Below, one piece after another: positions 55,381 to 64,000 of a DNA stretch of 64,000 bases (positions are counted from its first letter, which is position 1; the number at the start of each line of letters is the position of its first letter). The notes beneath the pieces are model-generated. The model did not search any database and was not told the origin of the DNA. It saw only the letters and a program-made list of their open reading frames with translations. The position numbers were made by a program, and so were the translations under genes. Source of the stretch: Kappaphycus alvarezii (lineage: Eukaryota > Rhodophyta > Florideophyceae > Gigartinales > Solieriaceae); NCBI GenBank assembly GCA_002205965.3, contig NADL03000533.1:1-64000 (forward strand), in the 5' to 3' direction.

Positions 55381-57975
55381 TATCCCTTAATTCCGTAAGG
55401 GATATAATATATCTCCTAAACCTTAACGGTTCATGTAAAATGCAAAGAAAATAGGCGAAAAAACCCAATGAGCTGATGCCATTTGGCATACTATCTGACT
55501 TGAACGTGTTATGTTGAATGGCAAGATTTGTTTTTGAAATTGAGCCAGACAAATGGTGCTGACATTACCTCCTCTGCATGCCAGCAGGATGTCAGGATCG
55601 AAAAAATAACGAAAATTAAAGTTTCTCCAAATCACCAATTTATCATATTGGCCCGTGCACGAAAATATCTCATTTCCAGTAGCCAATCAATGACAGGATC
55701 GGAAGGAAGGCCGCCTTCACCCTAAAATGCATCCGTTCGACGATACACAGCAGTTCTGAGCATCCGTCCATTTCAAAACAAGCTCACCGACCTCTTCTCT
55801 ATTCCACCTTTGTCTGCGTTATCAAAATCACCTACCATCGGCAAAACTGAAGATGAATGAACTATCAGAAGTACTTTTGTCTCCCAGTGACGATTCCCGT
55901 GAAATTCAACCTCTGCCACAAACCGTAGACTCCACTGACAGCCCGCTTGGTTTAGCGCCGAAAGTATTGGAATGTCCACACGAAAACAATGCCTCTCATC
56001 ATTCTCTCTTTTATTTAGAATACACGGACGTTGATCGCAGAGCGGTGTTCGAGATTATCAGGGTTCTATCACAAGTGACCTCAAAGTTTGACGCCCTTGT
56101 GCATTTGTATCTTCCGAATAGTTTGATTAGTGACATTGTGCTATGTTAACAAATATATTGCTCTTAACATAACTGCATCTCGTCGTCAACATCCTATTAC
56201 TGAAACGGATATACTGCAGTTCATGACTATCATCTTCTATTTGGGCGTAGTGCAACTTCCAGGAAAGCTGGATCTTTGGTCCATCCATCCAGAGATGCCA
56301 CTATACGCAATTACAAATGAACACACCATGTCACGAGATCGGTTCAGCTATGTTTGGAGGAATATTGCATTGGTGGAACCCGTGTCTGCTGTTGATGGTA
56401 ACGGGGGATCCTACTCCTCTGATGATGAAGAAGGTGCAGATAATGAAGACACGCCAATCGCCTCATGGAGGATTGGTGACAACGCAAATGAGCAACTTAC
56501 TAAATTGCAAGACCGCGATTCTGTATGGTTTGCAAAGGCGTCTCCGTTAGTAAACCATGTAAGAAATATTTCAATGACCCTGCTGAAGGTTCCGGAATTC
56601 TCACTCTCAATTGATGAGATGATGGTGCGCTTCAACGGTCGTTCAGGGGAAACTCATCGTATGAAAAACAGGCCAATAGGCGAGGGCTACAAGTTTTTTT
56701 CTATTGTAGACGCTAAAACAGAGTTCGTTTGCTACTTCTTGCCAGATGGGCGTCTTGCTGCAAATCGCAATATTCAAGATGGCGCTGGTAAAACGAATTT
56801 GGACGTGAAGGAACACTGTCAAAAACAGCTTCTATGGTGAGGATGCTCGTTAAGAAAGTGACCGAACCACATACAGAGAGAAATGTTCCATTTGTAGTTG
56901 CGATGGACAACTACTTCACGTTGCCAAACGTGATGCAAATGTTGCGAAAGATGGGAGTTGGATGTGTTGGAACTTCAAGATCTAAGCGCGGCTGGACGCC
57001 TTCTGCTCGGTCTGTATCAAGTAAGGCAACTTTTAATGATCATTACTACTGTATTGACCACCACGGAACACTTGTGAGCCGTTGGATTGATAACAATGTA
57101 GTTCTCTTAATGAGCACAGTGCACAAACCAATGTGTAGGCAGAGAGAATTCGAAGGCAACCTAGACCGACAGCCACGAACCGTAATCTCCTGCAGCAGAT
57201 ATGGGGACAAAGTCCACTTCGAAGCGTTGCAATTACTCGCATGGTAGACGATTACAACCACTGCATGGGAGGGGTGGATCTTGCAGATCAGAGAATAGCG
57301 TCTTATGCAGCTGACCTAAGATGCCGTAGGACTTGGATGCCGATGTTTCTTCAATGCCTGCATATCATTAGAAACAATACGGTATTAGTACAAACGGAGC
57401 TATCAACCGAAATTGTAGGCAATAAAGTGCATAAGAACACAGTACTGTCAATGGTTTCTGCTTTGCGAACCCGGATGCAGTCAATGCATCTGCAAATTGC
57501 CTCCAGGAGAGAAACCAGGGCCCCTCAAACAGGAGACGTATCTTTGGGAACTACCGAGAGTGTAGCAGGGAAAATATTTCCTACCAAAAGATTAGATCCT
57601 ACTCTGAGTTTAAGAAGGAAGGATCGTACTTCCCACATACACCAACGTGTTGTCACAAAGTAACAACGGACCTGCAGATATTGTTCGTACTTGAAAGCCT
57701 TGTTCATCAAGGCGAATCTGGACCAGGTCGCAGATATTCCCAAGCCGCGTAAGCCATCATGCAGATGTGGATACTGCGATGTACATCTGTGCAGTGATCA
57801 TTTCAATGTTTATCACGATTTGGATAGCAGATAGCTATTGGACAGTTCTTTCTAACCGTCAAATCTTTCAACCAATAAAATTAAAGCAATTGGATGCTTG
57901 GCCCACGAAACAGAGGAATTGTTGACAATTTAAGTTATATAATATATCCTTTATCCACCCGGGAATTAAGGGATA
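55381..57975 (+). mobile_element. piggyBac-type transposon with transposase remnant
   Basis: A 14-bp terminal repeat TATCCCTTAATTCC (55381-55394) has its complement at 57962-57975; each holds a TTAA (55387 and 57966), the usual target. The transposase reads MNELSEVLLSPSDDSREIQ at 55853, then FSLSIDEMMVRFNGRSG (first Asp), PFVVAMDNYFTLPN (second Asp), VDDYNHCMGGVDLADQR (third Asp), and a cysteine-rich C terminus CRCGYCDVHLCSDHF. A TAA at 57661-57663 precedes RTCRYC, and frames change near 56140, 56830 and 57240. It is inactive but has all catalytic residues. This is the DDE_Tnp_1_7 family. Confidence 0.88.
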
Positions 57976-57986
57976 CTGCTAGATAA

Positions 57987-59095
57987 GTGCTAACCGGGTG
58001 GTCCACGTCGGCCACGTGCAGCAGTACTGTAATGTACTGTACAGTACATTACAATGGAGTACATGACTCCATTTTGCCCTGTACTGTACTGTACTGTACA
58101 GTACAGTACAGTGCATAAAGCAGTGCAGTACGGTATTCAGAGCAAGGGTTAGACCCCAGAATAACAGGTCCGCCTCAATTGTCTGAAAAGCCCCTGGCCA
58201 ATGCACTCACTTGCAGACGACCATCAATGCGGACAGTTAGGAGAAAGAATTTTAATACATTCAGTATCTAATGGGGACTGCCCACGTTCCAACTATACGG
58301 CTAAGATCTAGCCGGATGTACCTCGTCGTCCATGCGCATTGGGGCTCGGGACAGGATATCATGAGAAATGGATGAACAGAGGGTGCAACTCAGTTGTTGG
58401 TAGATACGGCGGCGGATAACGCCAAGTGTCGAGTGACATTTGGACGCGATCCGCGGAAATAACTCCTCGATAAACGCAATTGTATACCAGGGGAAGGGGC
58501 ACCCAGGGAATCAAACGCCAGAGGTCGAAACTTGAAGTTCGGCATGTAAGGCGCAGAAGATTGACAAGTTAGGGAGCGGGGAGGCGTCGGGCGAGGTTGC
58601 GTTTCAGATTTGTAACCTCGTCGCGGGCTGCCAGTTCAGCAGCGCTACCGGCAACCTGGGTCGCCTTGGTGCGAACTGCGGCCTTGAACGGTGAGAGGAC
58701 AGTGATGTCACACGAAATGGGGCGCAACGTTGTGCCTTCCGTGGTTGGGGGGGTTGCACCAGGATATCTGCGGGCCGGAGCTCAGTGCCCGGGACGAGGA
58801 GCGGAACCTCGTGCCGAGTATGTAGACCCACGGCGGGGGTAGCGTGTGTCGCAAACGCACAACAGAGCGAGTTATGGCGGTGAAGACGGCCGAAACCAGG
58901 GCAGCAGAGGTCGGCGGCGTGATCCCCGAGGGTGTCCAAGGGGTTGTGGCGGCAGTTGAGGAGCATGGAGTCATCATAAAATGGCAGTCCGAGGTGATGG
59001 CGCAGCATGGTCTGCCAGTGTGTGGTGTGCACCTTCGTAGCTGCCGTGGGTTGAGCGAAGAGAAACGCCGCAGCGGGGCTGCAGCGAAACACTAA
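57987..59095 (-). mobile_element. LINE fragment L18 inside the hAT element (tail type 3)
   Basis: Minus strand: TMLRHHLGLPFYDD, LLNCRHNPLDTLGDHAADLC, GFGRLHRHNSL, PGTELRPADILVQPP, then the last domain ending RAPMRMDDEVHPARS. The tail GGCCGACGTGGACCACCC runs out at 57987. The first finger Cys pair is altered (CRH). It abuts the piggyBac right end. Confidence 0.7.
58022..58135. repeat. GTACTGTAC palindromic repeat cluster
   Basis: The centre at 58081-58112 is a near-perfect palindrome of GTACT units reading into AGTAC units, able to form a hairpin of about 15 bp. Shorter copies surround it. It lies in the 3' non-coding part of LINE L18. Confidence 0.75.
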
Positions 59096-59099
59096 GCCA

Positions 59100-59800
59100 C
59101 GGATGCGATGTCGAAGGTCGGCACCGCTATGGGCGGAAGGGTTTGGGGCATTCGCCCAGGAATGTAATCTTGCCCGTGCCTCTTGCTTCGGCCATATTTA
59201 GAAAAAAACAATGTAGATAAACAACTATTTGCATTCCAGTTCTCAACAATAGACCCGTGGTCGGGTGGTTAAGCCTCAGTCCAGGGATTCTGGATAGTCA
59301 TATCCTTTCTCGCAACAACTTAGTTGGAGCGGTGATTTAATTTCCTGATTTAGAGATCTTTCTCAGGTTACTGTCACAACGTAGTACAAGGAAGTTTTTA
59401 TCTAGATGCCAACTTAGAAGCGTCAGAGATTGGAGTGCTACTCATAGTAATATGTCACCAGAAGGGCAGCTACAACCTTTTAACCTGTTTTAATGAATAG
59501 AAGGATATTTTTGAATAAATTCACAGGGTTTAATACAACAAACACAATGTTTATAAAATGGAGTCCATTGAAAATGTGAAAGTGAATCATGAAAGGGGTA
59601 AGTTGCAGTTATTAATATGGATATAGATAAATATCTATTTCCACAGGGATTGGGATAGAAAATAAGTGCATGTGTTTATAAACCAAAGCATATTTGGTCA
59701 AAGTAGCGAGCGCTATTTTATTATATCGCAGGTGGCGTGACACATAAAGAGGAACGAAAAAGACTTTAAATAAAGAATTTATAACATTCTTAATATGGCG
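59100..59800. other. no recognised gene
   Basis: AT-rich sequence between LINE L18 and the hAT transposase remnant; presumably internal hAT DNA. No motif seen. Confidence 0.4.
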
Positions 59801-62340
59801 GATCTAATTCAATTCGTCTGGAAGATGCGTTTTGTCTCTTCAGATACTCTCCAACTTTCAAAAGACATTCGGTGAGGACAGCTGTCAGTCGGGTCTCTTC
59901 TTGGGTCTAAATGATCCAGCAACGCTGAAAACTCTTTTAGATGATGTTGAGGAAGAATTTGGAGCAAAAAACACGTTCGACTCGAGATAAGATTGGGAAT
60001 GTACCTTTATACTTCTTCAAAAAATCGAGATATTCCATTTCTTTTGCAGAAGACTCCATAAACTTAAAGAGGTTAATTGCAGAATCAATAAAGGCATCAA
60101 GTATATCCCTAATTTGTACATCATCATCATCTGAATCGAAACTTGATAAAACCCCTTTCTTTGAATGTTCGGATGCTTTTTCATTTAAAGCATTCAACCC
60201 CGATGAAAACGTGATAGTGAAGTAGTTCTCGGCCAATTTTGAGACAAACTACACAGAAGCTGTGTCAGAAAGGGAGTAAGCATCAAATCCACCCAAGAAA
60301 ACCTTGTGCTTCAATTTAAAATATCTGGGAGTCAGAAGAGTTGCAACATGAGCACAATGCTCTGCCATTGGACACTGAAGGCTATTCCTCTTACGGCGGT
60401 TCAGGATAAGTTCAGATAAATCATGGACCAATCTTCGCGTCACAGAATCCATTAAATTTTGCTCCTTCTTCTTTTTAGAACTTTCAAAATTCCTGCAGAA
60501 CAAATGTCTTTCAAATGAATTGTCGGGCCTGCCTGAGAGCCCAAAAAGCTATACTTTCTTCGACTGGCCTGAATAGCTCTACACTAGATTTCAGAGACAG
60601 CTTTTCCCCAGCGGTAGGCCTATCAGCTAGACCGACACCTTTCCACGTAAAATTGTCAGCATACAGTTTTTCGATTGCAGATCCAAAATAGGGTTTCTAG
60701 TAAAAGAAATCTCAAGCATTGAAACAGTAGATCCCCATCCTGTCCTAACATCCAGAATTGACCGCAATATACCCGTATTTTTGGACGAAAGCTCGGGAAT
60801 AAGATACTGCGCAGCAATTGCATACTTCTAAAAACATTTGACATTCTGGCGCACTTTAATAAGTATTTCGTCAATCTCCTTGTCTGAAAATGCCTTATGA
60901 GACGAAATTTGAAGCAAATGAGATGCAAATGAAATTCGGTTCCAAGAAGATCCGAAAGTGTAGGCTGACTCTGTCTGATTGGTCGAGGATCTTTTAGGAA
61001 CAGTATCTGCAAGGGGGAGGTTTTCGGGCAACTGCGGCAAGGTGGTATTCGAGATCAAATTGAGCTGATAATCGAATTAAGCTTCGCTAGAGTCCTCATT
61101 GATTTCATTGTCATCTAGTTCAGTTTCAATTTCTTCGAATACTGATTCATTGGCAGCGGGTTCAGATTCAGTTGCCTTAAACGTAATTGCATCCCTTCCC
61201 TGTGCATAAATCGAGGCGACCTCGTGAGTTTCCCCTCCACTTTCAAGCTCTCCGATTTTTCGAGCCGCGACTCCAGCAGTACAGAATCCTCAATATCAGC
61301 CAAGACTACTTCCCCTTCCGACGTAAGTTCGACTTGCTTCTTCGCATTAGCAGCGCTGTCAGTGGTTATGAAAGCTATTTTTTTGGTTCATAATTTCTTC
61401 GTAGATTCAAGAAGGAAGGGTGAAAGTTCCTTTGCAGTATGGCAACCAACCATCTTAGTGCAGCATGCCAATTTTGTATGGTATCCACATTCGCTGCCAA
61501 TGAACGATATTTTTAAAGATGAATAGGAATCATTACTTTCGGTTGTCTAAACATTTGTAGTTCCAGCTAACATCGGAAACTTTTCGAGTGTATCTGCATT
61601 CAACTCCTCAACGATAGCCTCGGATTTCTGTAGAATACGACTGACGGCCTGATGCCTGACATGGTTGATATTTGGAGCAAACTCATCAACGATTGCGCTA
61701 AACCCCGAATCTTCAACAATAAAAAGCGGTCTTTGATTGGCAGCAATCTATTCTGCGCATAACCGAATAAATTTCTTCTGAACCAAACCCGATTTGTTGA
61801 CCTTCGGGGTGAACATTTTCTGGAAACCAGGATTTGTCGGGCTTGAGGTAATAGCTGAACCCCCTTAAGTTTATTGAATGACAAATTGATGTCAGTTTTC
61901 TTGTGTTTTCTGTTCATGTGGCTTCGGAAATTTGTGGATCCTTGTCCCAAAGCACCTACTTCCGCGCAAATCCGACATTTAAACTTTCGCGTGTGCGGTT
62001 CATCTTTGCGGTAAACATGTTCAAGCTGCACGAAAGAAAAGATCGGGTTGCTTGAATTTCCATCATACGGTACGAAATGAGCAGTCATCGGAACTGGTGA
62101 GTTTCGCACGGGGAGAGGGGCCGTTGGATCTTTTTCACGGACCGAAGGGGTTTTTTCTTGCATTACGGGCTCAGATTGCGCATTTGCGTCCTGGGAATTC
62201 ATTTGTAGCAGAAAAGGTCCTGAAATTCGGCAGTTTTCGCTAAATCTTGTATATCCTGGTCTTTCACAGCTCTGCTTAAGTTCATATCTATATGGACCCT
62301 TAAGTTCATTGTGGCTATTTGGACCTATGTTCAAAACTGT
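59800..62340 (-). pseudogene. hAT transposase remnant (BED finger to dimerisation region)
   Basis: Read leftward on the minus strand. The frame 62334-61600 has a BED-type zinc finger (FKCRICAEV..STNFRSHMNRKH; Cys120, Cys123, His139, His144), then FGYAQNRLLPIKDRF, typical of the start of hAT catalytic regions. The frame 61012-60656 holds the middle; 60503-60249 has HVATLLTPRYFKLKHKVF; and 60236-59937 has EMEYLDFLKKYKGTFPILSR, which resembles the hAT C-terminal dimerisation domain. Many frame changes separate the pieces. It is the source gene of the surrounding hAT element. Confidence 0.7.
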
Positions 62341-62995
62341 ACCATTTTATAGAATAGTATAGAATACTGTAAAATCATGACTTACGAGGGACATCGGTGG
62401 TGGTCAAGTCATAGGTAATGCATTACTTTCCGGCCATGAAATTCTGAGGATGTGGTAAGGTGAATATTTATTCCAATAGAATAAGAATAGTAATACAGTC
62501 ATTATTTATCCATATCATACAGTAGTGCTGTATTCTATTGTCGCAAGTAATTTGTTGGTAATAGTAATAATTCTGCCAGAGTGCAGTCTATCGCCCTCAG
62601 GCAATAATTTGCTAATCAAGTCATTGATTCTTTTGTGACCTCATGGATTCATTAATTCCTTTATGAGTTCATATTCACAGGTAGGGAATAAAATGACAAT
62701 TATTTTGGAATAATTCTATTACAGGGAATTGAAAAATTTTCAATTTTTATGCACTTTAAATTCTATGACCAATAATTCTCCGCCATCACTAAGTGTGAAT
62801 CACCCAGGTCCTGACTAAATAAAAAAACATACGCTTTTATTAAATGATAACTAAACCGACTGACTAAATAGTCTGTCCGTCACTATAATGTACAGAGGTG
62901 GCAAAAAATATACGACAGGTGGCCTGATTCATAACACTGGAAAAAGTATTGGATATTAACACATTATTTTCTGTACAGGGGTGAACCTTTATTGC

Positions 62996-63290
62996 CTCTC
63001 CCCATCAGGATTGATATCTATGGCGCCTTGAGCGACGACGGTGATACGACGATGACATCGCAGGCGACAGGGGGCTTCGCAGTGCCGTCGGGAGCTGACA
63101 GTGGCTTGAAGAGGATGAAAGCGGGTCGTAGCCCGGTGCCCAGCACCGACAGCGGAACCTCAAACTGGAATTCCAGACCGGCTGCACGGGCGATACGGCC
63201 GGCAATGACGTTGCGTAGCGAGTCATGCTGGAGTTTACGACCGAAACCAGAACGACAAAGGTCCACTGAGTGGTCATTTAGCCTATTCAT
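62996..63290 (-). mobile_element. rearranged LINE fragment L19
   Basis: 63048-63290 on the minus strand encodes HSVDLCRSGFGRKLQHDSL, FEVPLSVLGTGLRPAFIL and PVACDVIVVSP. The adjoining 62998-63047 matches the last LINE domain (IDIYGALSDDGD) but in plus orientation, so the two parts are inverted relative to each other. Confidence 0.55.
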
Positions 63291-63413
63291 AGGTCATTGA
63301 AATGCTAAGAGTTCGGTAGTACTTTGAAATAGAAATCTAAACTAGAAAACGGAGTTGAAAAATCTTTAATATTTCGGGAGATATCTCCAGTTAAACACAA
63401 AAAGCCTGGCAAT

Positions 63414-64000
63414 AAATACAGCTATAGATTAGGACAACTAGGACTCTTCAACGGAGACAAAGGTGAGGATGATGCTATCGTAGTCAATTTTCCTGTCTTT
63501 AGCTTTTGGGAAAAACCAACACGCTTCTGCATCAGTCCTGTTAACTTAAACAATATTTTAGGCCCAATAATTTCCCATACCTTAAGAATGCAGTCTACGA
63601 GAGAGTCCACATCCTCAGACTGGAGTTAATGAGCGTAAATTTCTCTAACTATACTTCCACACATATTTTCAAGCGGATTGAGATTAGAGAAAAAGCGAAC
63701 CAGTCCATTTAAGTCATAGAAATACAGTAAAGCGATCCTTAGTTACCTTAAACCGATGGCAAGGTGCGCTATCCTGCATAAGTTTCCGCCCAATAGAAAG
63801 ATCTTCCGGGAAAGGAACCAGGTAATCATCTAAAGTCTTCACATATTTCGATCCCTCCTGTTTCCCTTTTAGAAGAACTAGCAGGGATGGGTTCTTATCA
63901 GCGAAGCAAACCCAGACCATGGCACTTTCCCTACCATTCTGACGTTTCGAAAACGATTCCTTATTTTTGCACGGGTCATGCCATTCATGGGCCAAGCCAT
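63414..64000 (-). pseudogene. Tc1/mariner transposase, C-terminal half, runs off the window
   Basis: Minus strand from 63995: SFSKRQNGRESAMVWVCFAD, KYVKTLDDYLVPF, KLMQDSAPCHRFKVTKDRF (second catalytic Asp). After a frame change near 63720 comes FFSNLNPLENMCGSIVREIY (third residue, Glu) and then WEIIGPKILFKLTGLMQKRV. The expected PDLNP is read as SNLNP. The first catalytic Asp lies beyond the right edge. The copy is inactive. No TIR was confirmed. Confidence 0.8.

Larger units (their letters stand above)
52961..62791 (-). mobile_element. hAT DNA transposon, filled with later insertions
   Basis: Ends are TAGTGATGGCCGG (52961) and the complement of TAGTGATGGCGG (62791), flanked by GGTGTGAA (52953-52960) and AGTGTGAA (62792-62799), an 8-bp duplication with one difference. 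TAG-type tips and an 8-bp duplication are typical of hAT. It splits the stop-proximal codons of LINE L16 exactly. Transposase remnants lie at 59.8-62.34 kb. LINE L17, a piggyBac element and LINE L18 were inserted later. The left arm (52961-53627) is AT-rich with no gene. Confidence 0.75.

Overview
This is a nuclear eukaryotic window built mostly of transposable elements, with very few host genes. Short spliceosomal introns (56 and 63 bp, with GT..AG ends and CTAA-type branch sites), a complete SGT1 co-chaperone gene and a secreted cysteine-rich protein rule out a prokaryote. Compact genes, tiny introns and this mix of mobile elements would suit a red macroalga, but nothing here fixes the lineage.

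Host genes. Two look whole: a secreted protein with GCC2/GCC3-type cysteine repeats (9046-10895, one intron) and an intronless SGT1 (41175-42275). Weaker host-like pieces are a terminal exon at 27.8-28.0 kb, an unknown broken gene at 28.9-29.8 kb, two diverged copies of one coding fragment at 33.0-33.4 and 34.7-35.1 kb, and a scrap of a WNK-like kinase activation loop at 48.5-48.6 kb.

Dominant repeat. About nineteen fragments of one non-LTR retrotransposon group lie on both strands. Its protein has reverse transcriptase motifs (QQGD, Y-x-D-D) followed by a C-terminal C-x2-C..H-x4-C finger and a PAD..D nuclease-like core, which points to an RLE-type LINE. Copies share 5' truncation and fall into three 3'-tail types, none ending in poly(A). 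The best copies are at 44.57-46.38 kb (minus) and 50.89-52.96 kb (plus, with its last codons displaced to 62.8 kb).

Layout. 0-5.2 kb: a copia remnant, then a LINE split by two LTR-like insertions with clean 5-bp target duplications (663-2167 and 3791-4510); the first carries an acidic ORF. 5.2-9 kb: LINE tails and unassigned DNA. 9-10.9 kb: the cysteine-rich gene. 11.8-18 kb: a Ty3/gypsy element with near-identical LTRs and a CTGGG duplication, inserted into a LINE-tail repeat. 18-22 kb: LINE tails and a minus-strand relative of the acidic-ORF element. 22-28 kb: AT-rich DNA with no recognised gene. 28-41 kb: a MITE-like repeat, a HARBI1-like DDE gene, a copia remnant, a PIF/Harbinger pair and a pogo element with TIRs and a TA duplication. 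41-42.3 kb: SGT1. 42.6-53 kb: a LINE graveyard. 53-62.8 kb: a hAT element inserted into a LINE and itself filled by two LINEs and a piggyBac. 63.4-64 kb: a Tc1/mariner transposase running off the edge.

Most notable are the LTR-like family with an internal acidic ORF, the readable order of nested insertions at 50.9-62.8 kb, the conserved C-rich LINE 3' tail, and the repeated head-to-head pairing of LINE fragments.
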